From Komagataeibacter xylinus (GTDB taxonomy: Bacteria > Pseudomonadota > Alphaproteobacteria > Acetobacterales > Acetobacteraceae), in contig NZ_CP041348.1 of NCBI RefSeq assembly GCF_009834365.1, positions 2,455,001 to 2,519,000 of the forward strand: a DNA stretch of 64,000 nucleotides, in the 5' to 3' direction. Below the pieces are notes generated by a model that had not been told where the DNA came from, ran no database searches, and was given only the letters and a program-made list of their open reading frames with translations. The stretch's first letter is position 1. Every line of letters starts with the position of its first letter. The position numbers and the translations under genes were made by a program. Below are positions 32,864-43,530 of the stretch, piece after piece.

Positions 32864-34798
32864 ATGCTATCTTTTCTGTATCGCGTGTTTGTCGATTCAT
32901 GGGTGGGGCGTATCGTCGCCGGGCTGTTCTTCCTGGCCTTCATCGGTTTTGGCGTGGGCGACGTGCTGCTCAATATCGGCACCGAGCGCGCCGACGTGGC
33001 CGCCCGCGTGGGCAACCGCCCTATACTGGTGCAGACCTACCAGAACGCGCTGCAGACCGAGATGCCGCAGGTGGCGCAGTCCATGCACCTTGCCGACCCC
33101 TCGCAAATTCCCCCCGCCACGCGTGAGCAGGTGGCCCAGCAGGTGCTCGGTCGCCTCATGCTGCAGGCCGAGATTGCCGAGGCAGCGGACCGCCACGGCC
33201 TGATCGTGCCCGATTCCGTGGTGCGCGACGAGATATTCTCCATTCCTGCCTTCAAGGGGCGCGACGGCCAGTTCGACCGCGACCTGTTCAATGACCGCCT
33301 GCGCCGCACCGGCATGACCGAAGGGCGCCTGATCGAACTGGTGCAGCAGGAACAGGCGTCGCGCGTGCTGCTTCAGCCGATTCGCGATGGCGTGGCAGCA
33401 CCCGACGTGATGGTGCGCCGCGTGTTCGACTTCGAGGCCCAGACCCGCACCATCGACCTCGTGCGCGTGCCGTTTGCCGAGCAGAACGTGACCGCCACCC
33501 CCACCGCAGCTCAGCTGGCCCGCTATCAGGCCAACCACCCGTGGGAATTTACCGTGCCGGAATACCGCCATGCCCGCATTGTGGTGCTGTCGGCCGATAC
33601 GATTGGCCAGCGGCTTGATATTACCGATGCCGACCTGCACCAGGCCTATGAGGCGCAGGCCCAGACCTTCAATCAGCCCGAGCGGCGGAACGTGCAGATC
33701 GTGACCGTGCCGACCGAGGACCGCGCCAGGGCGCTTGCCGCGCAGTGGACGGATGCCGGCGCATGGGTCAGCGTGCAGAAAAACGCGGGCAAGGACGCGG
33801 CCGCGGTGGAACTGCCGGGCATCAAGGTGGGCGACGTGCCCTCGGCCGATCTGGGCAAGCAGATCTTTGCAGCACCCGCCAATGCAACGCAGGGCCCGCT
33901 CAGGAGCGAGGGTGGCTGGGTGGTCTTTCGCGTAACCAGCATCAGCGCCGCTCACACTACGCCATTTGATGAAGTAAAGCAGGCCCTGCACGACAAGCTG
34001 GCGCATGACCGCGCCCAGGCGTTGCTGGCCGACCGGGTGCAGAAGCTGCAGGATGCGCTTGCAGGCGGCGGACTTGATGCCATTCCCGCTGATCTGGGTG
34101 CCACCGCCGTTTCGGGTGATGTGGATGCGCAGGGCCTGACGCATGAGGGCACGCCCGCCCCCATTCCCGGTAGCGACGCCGCCCGGCAGGCGATCATTGC
34201 GCGCGTGTTCTCGCAGGCCAAAGGGGCAAACCCCGAACTGGTGCAGGGGCCTGATGGCGTGTGGTACGGCGTGGCGGTTGATGGCGTAACGCCGGGCCAT
34301 GTGCAGACCCCGGCCGAGGCCGGGCCAAAAGTTGCCGGCGCGTGGCAGGCGGCGGCCCGTCGCCACATGGCTGACGAGCAGGCCACCGCCTATTACACGC
34401 AGGCCGCAGCCCAGGGCGGGCTTGGTCATGTCAGCCCCGCCATCGCCGGTCTTGAGCACAGCCAGCCGATTTCGCCCATGCAGCCTGCGCCCGAAATTCC
34501 GCGTGAGGTGGCGGCTCTGGTCTTCCGCCTGTCGCAGCCGGGGCAGAGTGTCATGATACAGGCAGGCGACGCCTATGTCGTTGCCACGCTGACCGCCATC
34601 AACCACCCCGACCCCGCCACCCAGAAAAACCTGTATGACCAGGTACGTGCCGGGCTGGGCCAGTCGATGGGCGATGATATTGAAATGAGCTATGGCGCGG
34701 CCCTTGAGGGCATCGTCAAGCCCAAGCCCAATAATGGTGCCATTCAGGCGGTCATGGCGGAAGTGACCGGCCAGCAGAATGCGGGAGCAGCACAGTGA
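32864..34798 (+). CDS. ppiD: PpiD/SurA-like peptidyl-prolyl isomerase, membrane anchored
   Basis: A 644-residue periplasmic folding factor with one N-terminal anchor (about residues 15-37), a SurA_N-type helical part, a central parvulin-like region (about 235-355, PEYRHARIVVLSAD to EGGWVVFRVTSI) and a C-terminal helical domain. E. coli PpiD is 623 residues with the same layout. The central domain is divergent, as in PpiD, so isomerase activity is uncertain. It acts near SecYEG on newly exported proteins. Its stop overlaps the trpE start (GTGA), an odd coupling of a chaperone to tryptophan synthesis that I have seen described as conserved gene order in related alphaproteobacteria. Confidence 0.9.
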   Translation: MLSFLYRVFVDSWVGRIVAGLFFLAFIGFGVGDVLLNIGTERADVAARVGNRPILVQTYQNALQTEMPQVAQSMHLADPSQIPPATREQVAQQVLGRLMLQAEIAEAADRHGLIVPDSVVRDEIFSIPAFKGRDGQFDRDLFNDRLRRTGMTEGRLIELVQQEQASRVLLQPIRDGVAAPDVMVRRVFDFEAQTRTIDLVRVPFAEQNVTATPTAAQLARYQANHPWEFTVPEYRHARIVVLSADTIGQRLDITDADLHQAYEAQAQTFNQPERRNVQIVTVPTEDRARALAAQWTDAGAWVSVQKNAGKDAAAVELPGIKVGDVPSADLGKQIFAAPANATQGPLRSEGGWVVFRVTSISAAHTTPFDEVKQALHDKLAHDRAQALLADRVQKLQDALAGGGLDAIPADLGATAVSGDVDAQGLTHEGTPAPIPGSDAARQAIIARVFSQAKGANPELVQGPDGVWYGVAVDGVTPGHVQTPAEAGPKVAGAWQAAARRHMADEQATAYYTQAAAQGGLGHVSPAIAGLEHSQPISPMQPAPEIPREVAALVFRLSQPGQSVMIQAGDAYVVATLTAINHPDPATQKNLYDQVRAGLGQSMGDDIEMSYGAALEGIVKPKPNNGAIQAVMAEVTGQQNAGAAQ

Positions 34799-36360
34799 GC
34801 GCACAGGCGGCAGGCTCTGGTTCCTCTCTCCATCAGGTAGCGCGCGACGCGGCGCTGGCCAGCCTGCGGGCGGGGCAGGCCTGTGTGGCGTGGCGCGTCG
34901 AACCTGCCGATCTGCTGACGCCGGTTGCGGCCTTCCTGCGGCTGGCAAAACTGGCGCGTAGTCATGGCGGCGGCAATGGCGGGCACAACGCCTTCCTGTT
35001 TGAAAGTGTTGAAGGCGGCACCTCGCGCGGGCGCTACTCGGTCATTGGCCTGCTGCCGGACCTGATCTGGCGCTGCCATGATGGCCGGGCCAGCGTATGC
35101 CATGACCCCGCAGCCCCCACGCATGTCTTCACGCCCGAGGCCGAGGCCCCGCTGGTCTCCCTGCGGCGCGTCCTGCATGCAAGCCGCATCGACCTGCCCG
35201 AGGGGCTGCCACCCATGACCGGCGGCGTGTTTGGTTATCTGGGCTATGACATGGTGCGCCAGGTCGAGCACCTGCCTGACATGCCTGTCGATGACCTGAA
35301 CCTGCCCGAAGGCATCCTGATCCGCCCCGGCCTGTTCGCCATATTCGATACCGTGCGCGATGAACTGCTGCTGGCAAGCCCGCTGCGCCCCCGGCCGGGC
35401 GTTGCGCCCGAAACCATATGGGAGGAAGGGCAGGACCGCCTGCAGCAGGCCCGCGCGGCACTCTCCACCCCCGTGGAACTGCCTGATGCGCCAGCAGGCG
35501 CGATCGAGGCGCCGGTGCCGCAATCCACCCTGTCGCGTGAGGCATTCTGCGATATCGTGCGCCGGTTGCAAGAATACATCGCGGCGGGCGATGCTTTCCA
35601 GATCGTGCCGAGCCAGCGCTTCAGCGCGGCCTTTACCCTGCCGCCATTTGCGCTGTACCGTGCGCTGCGGCGCATCAATCCCGCGCCTTTCCTGTTCTAT
35701 CTTGATCTTGACGGGTTCAGTCTTGTCGGCTCCTCGCCTGAAATTCTGGTGCGCCTGCGCGAGGGCACCATGACCGTGCGCCCGCTCGCCGGGACCCGCC
35801 CGCGTGGTCACACCACGGCGGAGGACCTGGCGTTGGAGGAAGAGCTCCTCGCCGACCCCAAGGAGCGCGCCGAGCACCTGATGCTGATCGACCTTGGCCG
35901 CAACGATGTGGGCCGGGTGTGCGAACTCGGTTCGGTCAGGGTGACCGAGCAGTTCGTGATCGAGCGCTTCAGCCATGTCATGCACATCTCGTCCAACGTG
36001 GAGGGTACGCTGCGGCCGGGGCTCGAGGCGCTCGATGCGCTGATGGCGGGCTTCCCCGCAGGTACGCTGACCGGTGCCCCCAAGATCCGTGCCATGCAGA
36101 TCATTGACGAGGTGGAGCCGACCCGCCGGGCAACCTATGCCGGGTGCATCGGGTACTTTGGTCCCGATGGCGACATGGATACCTGCATCGGCCTGCGCAT
36201 GGCGGTGGTCAAGGATGGGCGGATGTACGTGCAGGCGGGCTGCGGCGTGGTGGCTGACAGCGTGCCCGAGGCGGAATACGAGGAAACCCGCCAGAAAGCC
36301 CGTGCCCTGTTCCGCGCGGCGGAGGAGGCGGTGCGTTTTGCGACTGATGACGGTGCATAA
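34795..36360 (+). CDS. trpE: anthranilate synthase component I
   Basis: A 521-residue chorismate-utilising subunit that, with TrpG, makes anthranilate from chorismate and ammonia. Motifs: [17 protein letters not shown] near the N-terminal tryptophan-binding region, [47 protein letters not shown] and [10 protein letters not shown]. It begins with GTG inside the end of ppiD (4-base overlap). About 100 bases separate it from trpG. I see no tryptophan-rich leader peptide or attenuator, which the overlap with ppiD would not leave room for. Confidence 0.95.
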   Translation: MSAQAAGSGSSLHQVARDAALASLRAGQACVAWRVEPADLLTPVAAFLRLAKLARSHGGGNGGHNAFLFESVEGGTSRGRYSVIGLLPDLIWRCHDGRASVCHDPAAPTHVFTPEAEAPLVSLRRVLHASRIDLPEGLPPMTGGVFGYLGYDMVRQVEHLPDMPVDDLNLPEGILIRPGLFAIFDTVRDELLLASPLRPRPGVAPETIWEEGQDRLQQARAALSTPVELPDAPAGAIEAPVPQSTLSREAFCDIVRRLQEYIAAGDAFQIVPSQRFSAAFTLPPFALYRALRRINPAPFLFYLDLDGFSLVGSSPEILVRLREGTMTVRPLAGTRPRGHTTAEDLALEEELLADPKERAEHLMLIDLGRNDVGRVCELGSVRVTEQFVIERFSHVMHISSNVEGTLRPGLEALDALMAGFPAGTLTGAPKIRAMQIIDEVEPTRRATYAGCIGYFGPDGDMDTCIGLRMAVVKDGRMYVQAGCGVVADSVPEAEYEETRQKARALFRAAEEAVRFATDDGA

Positions 36361-36461
36361 GGCAATTTGATAGCAGGGGCGTACATGATAGGATGCACCC
36401 AGACATGCCGGGGCAGGCCGTACGGTTTGACCCGGCCCAGCGGAAAAGCCATGATACGCCC

Positions 36462-37058
36462 ATGATCCTCCTGATCGACAACTATGACAGTTTCACGTTC
36501 AATCTCGTCCATTACCTCGGTGATCTGGGCGAGACATGTGATGTCTACCGTAACGATGCCATCAGCGTGGAAGAGGCGCTTGCGCTCAGGCCCGAGGCCA
36601 TTGTCATCTCGCCCGGCCCCTGTTCGCCCAATGAAGCCGGGATCTGCTGCGACCTGATTGCCGCCGCCGCAGGCAGGGTGCCGGTCTTTGGTGTCTGTCT
36701 TGGCCATCAGGCCATTGGTCAGGTCTTTGGCGGCAAGGTGGTGCGGGCACCCACGCCCATGCATGGCAAGGTCTCGCCGGTCTATCATGACGGCACCGAT
36801 ATTTTTGCCGGTCTGCCCGATCCGTTTAACGCCACCCGCTACCATAGCCTGACGGTCGACCCCGACAGCCTGCCCGATACGCTGGTTGCCACCGCCCATA
36901 CATCCGATGGCGTGATCATGGGCCTGCGCCATGCCAGCCTGCCGGTCTTTGGCGTGCAGTTCCACCCTGAGAGCATTGCCTCGGAATATGGCCATGAAAT
37001 CATGGCCAATTTCCTGTCCATTGCGCGTGGCAGGAACACACCGCGCAAGGCCGCCTGA
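36462..37058 (+). CDS. trpG: anthranilate synthase component II (glutamine amidotransferase)
   Basis: A 198-residue class I glutamine amidotransferase that supplies ammonia to Trp[20 protein letters not shown] begins the protein, the nucleophile is in [12 protein letters not shown], and the His/Glu pair in [14 protein letters not shown]. It is a stand-alone subunit with no TrpD fusion. Earlier in-frame starts exist (for example 36393) but homology begins at 36462. trpD follows after 6 bases. Confidence 0.95.
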   Translation: MILLIDNYDSFTFNLVHYLGDLGETCDVYRNDAISVEEALALRPEAIVISPGPCSPNEAGICCDLIAAAAGRVPVFGVCLGHQAIGQVFGGKVVRAPTPMHGKVSPVYHDGTDIFAGLPDPFNATRYHSLTVDPDSLPDTLVATAHTSDGVIMGLRHASLPVFGVQFHPESIASEYGHEIMANFLSIARGRNTPRKAA

Positions 37059-37064
37059 GCCGAC

Positions 37065-38399
37065 ATGAGCGGCACAATGAACAACGCCCCCGATCCGCAG
37101 GCCGCGTTCAGGGATATTCTGGTCCGTGTGGTGGGGCAGGGGGAAGTGCCGCCCGAACTGGCACAGGCCGGGCTGGCGCAGCTTCGCACCGATGAGGTGG
37201 CGGAAATTCCGGCGGTGGCCTTCCTCACTGGCCTGCGCCTGCGTGGCATGCTGCACGCTGACCCGGTGGAGCTTGAAGGTGTGCTGACCGGGCGGGCGGC
37301 GGATCCTTCTGCGGTGTCCGCCACGTTTCGGGCTATTCTGGATGTGGTGCTTGAAGGCCGGGAACTGCCGCCCGAAATGGCGGATGAAGCCTTCGGGCTG
37401 ATCATGGATGGCGCGGTGAGCGAGGGCATGCTGTCTGCCTTCCTGACCGCGCTGCACATGCGTGGCGAGAGCGTTGTTGAGCTTGAGGCGGCGGTAAAGG
37501 CCATGCGCGCGCGCATGTTGGCCGTGCCCGGCATGCCCGATGCCGCCCTTGATGTCTGTGGCACCGGGGGCGACGGGCTGGGCACGCTCAATGTCTCGAC
37601 CGCCGTGGCCTTTGTGCTCGCAGCGCTTGGCGTGCCGGTGGTCAAGCATGGCAACCGCGCCCTGTCATCACGCTCGGGTGCCACCGACGTGCTGTTGGAA
37701 CTCGGCGTGCCGATGCCCGTTGAGGCAGAGCCGATCGGGCAGATGGTGGCGGCGCATGGCGTGACGTTCCTGGCGGCAACCAGCCACCATCCTGCCATGC
37801 GGCATGTGGGTGCGGTACGCCGGGCGCTGGGGTTCCGCACAATTTTCAACCTTGTCGGCCCGCTTTCCAACCCTGCCGGGGTCAGGCGGCAGCTCGTGGG
37901 CGTGTTCACGCCGCAGTGGCTTGATGTGATGGTGCGCACGCTCCGTGCGCTGGGCTCCGAGCGGGTCTGGGCAGTGAGCGGGGATTGCGGGCAGGGACGC
38001 TTTATTGATGAACTGACCCTCGCAGGCCCCACGCAGGCCTGCGTGCTTGAAAACGGCCAGGTTCATACCCTGACCATCGAGCCCGAAAAAACCGGCCTGC
38101 AACCCGCCCCCATCGCGGCCATTGCAGGCGGCGCGCCCGCCCATAACGCCGCCGCCCTGCGCGCACTTGCCGCAGGCGGGCGGGGTGCCTACCGCGATAC
38201 CGTGCTGCTCAATGCAGCCGTGGCATTGCATGTGGCGGGGCGAGGGGACAATATCATGCACGGTGGCGTGATTGACTATGCCGCCCTGCAGGAGAACATC
38301 CGCCTAGCTGCGGGTGTGCTCGACAATGGTGCGGTAGCAGCCGTGCTGGAGGCTGTCCGGCAGTTCCGGGCAGACGGGCCAAACAGAGTAACAGGGTAA
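37065..38399 (+). CDS. trpD: anthranilate phosphoribosyltransferase with duplicated N-terminal domain
   Basis: A 444-residue protein, about 100 longer than usual TrpD (near 340). Residues about 88-150 form the standard N-terminal helical domain (FRAILDVVLEGRELPPEM ... FLTALHMRGE) and the catalytic part follows, with the PRPP site DVCGTGGDGLGTLNVST, HGNRALSSRSGATDVLLELG and HHPAMRHVGAVRR. Residues 15-74 are a second, diverged copy of the same helical unit (FRDILVRVVGQGEVPPEL ... FLTGLRLRG). It transfers phosphoribosyl to anthranilate in the second tryptophan step. The start at 37065 lies 6 bases after trpG; an internal start near 37249 would remove the extra copy but has no good ribosome-binding site. 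Confidence 0.93.
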   Translation: MSGTMNNAPDPQAAFRDILVRVVGQGEVPPELAQAGLAQLRTDEVAEIPAVAFLTGLRLRGMLHADPVELEGVLTGRAADPSAVSATFRAILDVVLEGRELPPEMADEAFGLIMDGAVSEGMLSAFLTALHMRGESVVELEAAVKAMRARMLAVPGMPDAALDVCGTGGDGLGTLNVSTAVAFVLAALGVPVVKHGNRALSSRSGATDVLLELGVPMPVEAEPIGQMVAAHGVTFLAATSHHPAMRHVGAVRRALGFRTIFNLVGPLSNPAGVRRQLVGVFTPQWLDVMVRTLRALGSERVWAVSGDCGQGRFIDELTLAGPTQACVLENGQVHTLTIEPEKTGLQPAPIAAIAGGAPAHNAAALRALAAGGRGAYRDTVLLNAAVALHVAGRGDNIMHGGVIDYAALQENIRLAAGVLDNGAVAAVLEAVRQFRADGPNRVTG

Positions 38400-38402
38400 A
38401 AC

Positions 38403-39317
38403 ATGAACGACACGCCAATGACCTCCCCCCAGACAGGCAGTGTCCAGCCCGTGGATGTGGACAGCATCCCCGATGTTCTGGAACGTATCTGTGCACGGAC
38501 CCGGGTGGACGTGGCGCAGCGTGCCAAGGTCATGCCGCTCAAGGAGATCACCGCCCGCGCGCGTGAGGTGAACACCCCGCCGCGCGGCTTTGGCCAGGCG
38601 CTGAAGCAGAAGACCGCCGACCACCAGATCGGCCTGATCGCGGAAATCAAGAAGGCCTCGCCTTCCGCCGGTATCCTGCGCCCCGACTATGAGCCCACCG
38701 TCATTGCCGAAGCCTACGAGGCGGCGGGGGCGGCGTGCATTTCCGTCCTGACCGAGGGGTCATGCTTCCATGGCAGCGCCGAGGACCTGACCCGCGTGCG
38801 CGAGGCGTGCAAGCTGCCCATCCTGCGCAAGGACTTCATCATCGATCCGTGGCAGGTGCATGAAAGCCGCCTGATGGGCGCGGACTGCATCCTGCTCATC
38901 ATGGCCATCCTGACCGATGCCGAAGCCGCCGAACTGCTCGACATCGCCCGTGGCCTCGACATGGATGTGCTGGTGGAGGTGCATGATGAAGGCGAACTCA
39001 ACCGCGCACTGGCCCTCGATACCTCGCTGATCGGCATTAACAACCGCAACCTCAAGACGCTGCAGACCGATATCGAAACCACCTGCCGCCTCGCCCCGCT
39101 GGTGCCGCCTGACCGGATCATCGTATCCGAAAGCGGCATCCGCACGCATGCGGATGTGATGAAGCTCAACGCCGTGGGCGCATCGGGCTTTCTGGTCGGC
39201 GAGAGCCTGCTGCGGCATGAAGATGTCGGAGCCGCCGTGCATGCCCTGCTCGGCACCACCGCCCCGGCCAGTCCTGAGGCGGGTGAGGCCGCTCCACCGG
39301 CCGAGAGCACGCCATGA
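38403..39317 (+). CDS. trpC: indole-3-glycerol phosphate synthase
   Basis: A 304-residue (beta/alpha)8 enzyme that closes the indole ring in tryptophan synthesis. Active-site segments: [62 protein letters not shown] and GFLVGESLL. It is monofunctional; no TrpF domain is attached, so trpF, trpB and trpA are elsewhere. A 20-residue polar prefix and a Pro/Ala-rich tail make it slightly long. Three bases separate it from trpD and its stop overlaps the moaC start (ATGA). Confidence 0.95.
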   Translation: MNDTPMTSPQTGSVQPVDVDSIPDVLERICARTRVDVAQRAKVMPLKEITARAREVNTPPRGFGQALKQKTADHQIGLIAEIKKASPSAGILRPDYEPTVIAEAYEAAGAACISVLTEGSCFHGSAEDLTRVREACKLPILRKDFIIDPWQVHESRLMGADCILLIMAILTDAEAAELLDIARGLDMDVLVEVHDEGELNRALALDTSLIGINNRNLKTLQTDIETTCRLAPLVPPDRIIVSESGIRTHADVMKLNAVGASGFLVGESLLRHEDVGAAVHALLGTTAPASPEAGEAAPPAESTP

Positions 39318-39808
39318 CCGCACCCCGCCTGTCACACCTCGATGCGGCGGGGCACGCGGTCATGGTCGATGTCTCGGCCAAGCCTGACACGCGGCGCGAG
39401 GCCGTGGCGCATGGCCATATAAAAATGCGCGCCGAAACGCTGGGCCTGATCCTGGCGGGTGCCATGCCCAAGGGCGACGTGCTGGCCACGGCGCGCATCG
39501 CGGGTATCATGGCCGCCAAGAAAACGGCGGAGCTGATCCCGCTATGCCACCCGCTGGCCATTTCCTCCGTCAAGGTGGAACTCGCGCCGGACGGGGCTGG
39601 CGAGGGGATTGACATTACCGCGCGCGTGCGCACCACGGGGCCGACCGGCGTGGAGATGGAGGCGCTGACGGCGGCCTCCGTCGCGGCGCTGACGCTGTAT
39701 GACATGTGCAAGGCCGTGGAGCGCGACATGGAAATCGGTCAGATCCACGTGATCCATAAATCCGGCGGCGCGTCTGGCACTTATGATCGTGCATCATCAG
39801 GTTCCTGA
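39314..39808 (+). CDS. moaC: cyclic pyranopterin monophosphate synthase
   Basis: A 164-residue enzyme of molybdenum cofactor synthesis that works after MoaA to form cPMP. Motifs: [18 protein letters not shown], the [18 protein letters not shown] stretch, LIPLCHPL and [10 protein letters not shown] are all intact. It overlaps trpC by four bases, continuing the trp transcript although the pathway is unrelated; moaC next to trpC is a common alphaproteobacterial order. Molybdoenzymes and PQQ- or Mo-dependent oxidations would use the product. Confidence 0.95.
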   Translation: MTAPRLSHLDAAGHAVMVDVSAKPDTRREAVAHGHIKMRAETLGLILAGAMPKGDVLATARIAGIMAAKKTAELIPLCHPLAISSVKVELAPDGAGEGIDITARVRTTGPTGVEMEALTAASVAALTLYDMCKAVERDMEIGQIHVIHKSGGASGTYDRASSGS

Positions 39809-39892
39809 TGGCACCGGCAACACACTGTAATCGCAACGGCTGCCCTACCCTGCGCGGGTGGCGGCACGGGCACCATGAACCAAGGACGTTCG

Positions 39893-40903
39893 ATGAGTAA
39901 CGAGACCGATCCCGGCTTGGGGGGCGGGCATAACAGCCGCGCCATGACCGAAGCCGACCTGAAGCATGCCTATTACCAGATGGTGCTGATCCGCCGCTTC
40001 GAGGAGCGTTCGGGCCAGCTTTACGGCATGGGGCTGATTGGCGGGTTCTGCCACCTGTATATCGGGCAGGAAGCCGTCGTGGTCGGGATCCAGATGGAGC
40101 TCAAGCAGGGTGACAAGATCATCACCTCCTACCGCGACCATGGCCAGATGCTGGCCGCAGGCATGGACCCGCGCGGGGTAATGGCCGAACTGACCGGGCG
40201 CGAGGGAGGCTACTCCCACGGCAAGGGCGGGTCGATGCACATGTTCTCGAGCGAGAAGCACTTCTATGGCGGCCACGGCATCGTGGGTGCGCAGGTCTCG
40301 CTGGGCATCGGGCTGGCATTCGCCAACAAGTATCGCGGCACGGACGAGGTTTCGGTTACGTATTACGGCGAAGGCGCTTCCAACCAGGGCCAGGTTTACG
40401 AGAGCTTCAACCTCGCCGCCCTGCACAAGCTGCCCTGCCTGTTCGTGCTCGAGAACAACCGCTACGGCATGGGCACCAGCGTGGAGCGGGCCTCGGCCTC
40501 GAAGGCGCTGTGGCGCAATGGCGAGCCGTGGGGCATTCCGGGCATGTATGTCGATGGCATGGACGTACAGGCCGTGCGCGCGGCGGCAGCCGAGGCCGTG
40601 GCTCATTGCCGCGCGGGCAAGGGGCCGGTGCTGCTCGAGGTCGATACCTACCGCTACCGTGGTCACTCCATGTCCGACCCGGCAAAATACCGCCAGCGCT
40701 CGGAAGTGGATGAAATCCGCAAGACCCAGGACCCCATCGACCGCGTGCGCCGCGAACTGCTGGCCATGGGTGTTGAAGAAAACGAACTGAAAGCCATGGA
40801 CGAACAGGTCAAGGCGGTCCTGACCGATGCGGCGGCGTTTGCCCAGACCAGTCCCGAGCCCGACCCTTCGGAGCTGTGGACTGACATACTGGTGGAAAGC
40901 TGA
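39893..40903 (+). CDS. pdhA: pyruvate dehydrogenase E1 component, alpha subunit
   Basis: A 336-residue thiamine-diphosphate enzyme subunit. [28 protein letters not shown], broken across residues 30-60, and the ThDP site [17 protein letters not shown] with [10 protein letters not shown] are present, plus the phospho-loop-like [10 protein letters not shown]. With the beta subunit it decarboxylates pyruvate and acetylates the E2 lipoyl group. AAGGA six bases upstream selects the ATG at 39893 over 39875. It is first in pdhA-pdhB-pdhC-lpd, about 85 bases after moaC. Confidence 0.95.
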   Translation: MSNETDPGLGGGHNSRAMTEADLKHAYYQMVLIRRFEERSGQLYGMGLIGGFCHLYIGQEAVVVGIQMELKQGDKIITSYRDHGQMLAAGMDPRGVMAELTGREGGYSHGKGGSMHMFSSEKHFYGGHGIVGAQVSLGIGLAFANKYRGTDEVSVTYYGEGASNQGQVYESFNLAALHKLPCLFVLENNRYGMGTSVERASASKALWRNGEPWGIPGMYVDGMDVQAVRAAAAEAVAHCRAGKGPVLLEVDTYRYRGHSMSDPAKYRQRSEVDEIRKTQDPIDRVRRELLAMGVEENELKAMDEQVKAVLTDAAAFAQTSPEPDPSELWTDILVES

Positions 40904-40910
40904 TCTAGAG

Positions 40911-42266
40911 ATGGCAACAGAAATACTCATGCCCGCCCTTTCTCCGACCATGAAGGAGGGGAAGGTGGCCCGCTGGCTGCGCAAGCCGGGTGACGCGATT
41001 GCCGCAGGCGACGTGATTGCCGAGATTGAGACCGACAAGGCCACGATGGAAGTCGAGGCCGTGGATGAAGGCACTCTGGGCCAGATCCTGGTGCCTGAAG
41101 GCACCGAGAATGTAGCGGTCAACACCCCCATCGCCGTTCTGCTGGCGGAAGGCGAGGACGCATCCGCCATGCCTGCGGCAGCACCGGCCGCGGCAGCAGA
41201 GCCTGCGGTGGCCCAGCCCTCCTGCGCGCCGTCCGTGGCCCCGCCGAGTGCCGCCCCCGTTGCGCCGCAGCCTGAGAAGGACTGGGGCGAGACCACCGAG
41301 ATTACCGTGCGCGAGGCGCTGCGTGATGCCATGGCCGCCGAACTCGCGCGTGATGAGGACGTGTTCCTGATCGGTGAGGAAGTGGCCCAGTACCAGGGGG
41401 CCTACAAGGTCTCGCAGGGGCTGCTCGACCAGTTTGGCGAGAAGCGGGTGATCGACACCCCCATTACCGAGCAGGGTTTTACCGGCATGGCCATTGGCGC
41501 GGCCCTGACCGGGCTCAAGCCGATTGTCGAGTTCATGACCATGAACTTCGCCATGCAGGCCATTGACCAGATCATCAATTCGGCAGCCAAGACGCGCTAC
41601 ATGTCGGGCGGGCAGATGTCGTGCCCCATCGTGTTCCGTGGCCCCAATGGGGCGGCGGCGCGCGTGGGGGCCCAGCACTCGCAGTGCTATGCCAGCTGGT
41701 ACGGCCATGTGCCGGGGCTGAAGGTGGTCGCACCGTGGTCGGCAGCCGATGCCAAGGGCCTGCTGCGCGCGGCCATCCGCGACCCCAACCCGGTCGTGTT
41801 CCTTGAAAACGAGATCCTGTACGGCCAGCGCTTTCCCTGCCCGGTGGATGAGGATTTCATCCTGCCCATAGGCAAGGCCAAGGTGGAGCGCGAGGGGCGT
41901 GACGTGACCATCGTCACCTTCTCGATCATGGTGGGTGTGGCGCTTGAAGCGGCAGCAAAACTGGCCGAGCAGGGCATCGAGGCGGAGGTGATCAACCTGC
42001 GCACCATTCGCCCTCTCGATACCCAGACCGTGGTGGACAGCGTGAAGAAGACCAGCCGCCTCGTTACGGTGGAAGAAGGCTGGCCGTTTGCGGGTATTGG
42101 CGCGGAAGTGGCCATGCAGGTGATCGAGCACGCGTTCGACTACCTCGACGCGCCGCCGGTGCGCGTGGCGGGGGCTGACGTGCCCATGCCGTTCGCCGCC
42201 AACCTTGAAAAGCTGGCCCTGCCCAATACGGACTGGATCATCAATGCCGTCCGGCAGGTTGTGTGA
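40911..42266 (+). CDS. pdhB: pyruvate dehydrogenase E1 component, beta subunit with N-terminal lipoyl domain
   Basis: A 451-residue fusion: a lipoyl domain (1-80, lipoylated Lys43 in ETDKATMEV), an Ala/Pro-rich linker (about 85-125) and an E1-beta transketolase-like domain ([17 protein letters not shown] onward, with [32 protein letters not shown] and AVDEGTL in the lipoyl part). Lipoyl-E1-beta fusions are known from alphaproteobacteria and let E1 carry its own swinging arm. Seven bases separate it from pdhA. The lipoyl coding DNA is nearly identical to that of pdhC. Confidence 0.95.
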   Translation: MATEILMPALSPTMKEGKVARWLRKPGDAIAAGDVIAEIETDKATMEVEAVDEGTLGQILVPEGTENVAVNTPIAVLLAEGEDASAMPAAAPAAAAEPAVAQPSCAPSVAPPSAAPVAPQPEKDWGETTEITVREALRDAMAAELARDEDVFLIGEEVAQYQGAYKVSQGLLDQFGEKRVIDTPITEQGFTGMAIGAALTGLKPIVEFMTMNFAMQAIDQIINSAAKTRYMSGGQMSCPIVFRGPNGAAARVGAQHSQCYASWYGHVPGLKVVAPWSAADAKGLLRAAIRDPNPVVFLENEILYGQRFPCPVDEDFILPIGKAKVEREGRDVTIVTFSIMVGVALEAAAKLAEQGIEAEVINLRTIRPLDTQTVVDSVKKTSRLVTVEEGWPFAGIGAEVAMQVIEHAFDYLDAPPVRVAGADVPMPFAANLEKLALPNTDWIINAVRQVV

Positions 42267-42278
42267 GGGGAACGCGCG

Positions 42279-43517
42279 ATGTCCATCAACATCCTGATGC
42301 CAGCCCTTTCTCCCACCATGAAAGAAGGCACGCTGGCCCGCTGGCTCAAGGCGGAGGGCGACACGATTGCTGCAGGCGACGTGATTGCCGAGATCGAGAC
42401 TGACAAGGCCACGATGGAAGTCGAGGCCGTGGATGAAGGCATTCTGGGCCGCATCCTGATCGAGGGCGGCACGCACGGCATTGCCGTCAACACGCCCATC
42501 GCCATTCTGGTGGCGCAGGGGGAAAGCGTGCCAGAGGCTCCGGCTTCACCTGCACCTGCTGCGGCGGCATCTGCTCCGGCTGCGGTCGTGGCCACGCCCG
42601 CTGTGGCGGCTCAGCCTGTTCCGGCAGCAGCAGACAAGGGCAAGGGCAGGCGTGTGTTTGCCTCGCCCCTGGCGCGGCGTATTGCAGCGCAGAAGGGCAT
42701 TGACCTTGCCAGCCTCAAGGGCAGCGGCCCCAACGGGCGTATTGTGCGCCGTGATGTGGAGCAGGCGGCAGTGGCCCCGGCACCCAAGGCCGCAGCACCT
42801 GTCGCAACGGTGGAGGAAGCGGGTTTCGAGAGCATTCCGCACACCACCATGCGCAAGGTCATTGCGCGCAGGCTGACGGAATCCAAGTCCACCGTGCCGC
42901 ATTTCTATGTGGAAATGGACGTGGAACTTGATGCGCTGCTTGCGCTGCGCAGCCAGATGAACGCGGCCTCGCCCGATGAAGGGCCGGGGGCGTACAAGAT
43001 TTCCGTCAACGACATGCTCATCAAGGCCGCGGCGGTGACGCTGCGCCGGGTGCCGCAGGTCAATGTTTCCTTCACTGAGGAGGCCATGCGGATCTATGAG
43101 GACGTGGACATCTCGGTTGCTGTCTCCATCCCCGACGGGCTGATCACGCCCATCGTGCGCAAGGCCGATACCAAGAGCCTGCGCCAGATCAGCCTCGAGA
43201 CGCGCGACCTCGTGGCGCGTGCGCGGGCTGGCAAGCTGAAGCCGGAGGAATTCCAGGGGGGTACCTTCTCCATCTCCAATATGGGGATGTATGGGGTCAA
43301 GGCGTTCTCGGCCATTCTCAATCCGCCGCAGGCGGCCATCCTCGCCATTGCAGCGGGCGAGCGCAGGCCGGTGGTCAAGGGCAACGAGATCACCATTGCC
43401 ACGGTCATGACCGTAACGCTTTCGGTCGATCACCGTGTGGTGGATGGTGCGCTGGCGGCGCAGTGGGTCTCGGCCTTCCGCAAGGTGGTCGAAAACCCCA
43501 TGAGCCTTGTGGTCTGA
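42279..43517 (+). CDS. pdhC: pyruvate dehydrogenase E2, dihydrolipoyl acetyltransferase
   Basis: A 412-residue E2 core: one lipoyl domain (1-80, Lys43), a flexible Ala/Pro linker, a peripheral subunit-binding domain (about 127-163, [16 protein letters not shown] then [12 protein letters not shown]) and the acetyltransferase domain ending with [14 protein letters not shown], which holds the catalytic His and Asp. It forms the complex core and passes acetyl groups to CoA. Twelve bases after pdhB; lpd follows after 13 bases. One lipoyl domain here plus one on E1-beta gives two per E1/E2 pair. Confidence 0.95.
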   Translation: MSINILMPALSPTMKEGTLARWLKAEGDTIAAGDVIAEIETDKATMEVEAVDEGILGRILIEGGTHGIAVNTPIAILVAQGESVPEAPASPAPAAAASAPAAVVATPAVAAQPVPAAADKGKGRRVFASPLARRIAAQKGIDLASLKGSGPNGRIVRRDVEQAAVAPAPKAAAPVATVEEAGFESIPHTTMRKVIARRLTESKSTVPHFYVEMDVELDALLALRSQMNAASPDEGPGAYKISVNDMLIKAAAVTLRRVPQVNVSFTEEAMRIYEDVDISVAVSIPDGLITPIVRKADTKSLRQISLETRDLVARARAGKLKPEEFQGGTFSISNMGMYGVKAFSAILNPPQAAILAIAAGERRPVVKGNEITIATVMTVTLSVDHRVVDGALAAQWVSAFRKVVENPMSLVV

Positions 43518-43530
43518 GGGAGCGCGTTCA

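Noticed and set aside
34700..34800. Tryptophan attenuator before trpE
   Set aside because: trpE begins inside the end of ppiD, so there is no leader peptide or terminator/antiterminator space.
32897..34948. Minus-strand open frame of 683 codons across ppiD
   Set aside because: Shadow of ppiD; composition is His/Gly/Arg-rich and no family features appear.
40827..40910. Upstream start for pdhB overlapping pdhA
   Set aside because: The extra residues overlap the end of pdhA in another frame, while the lipoyl domain begins exactly at 40911.
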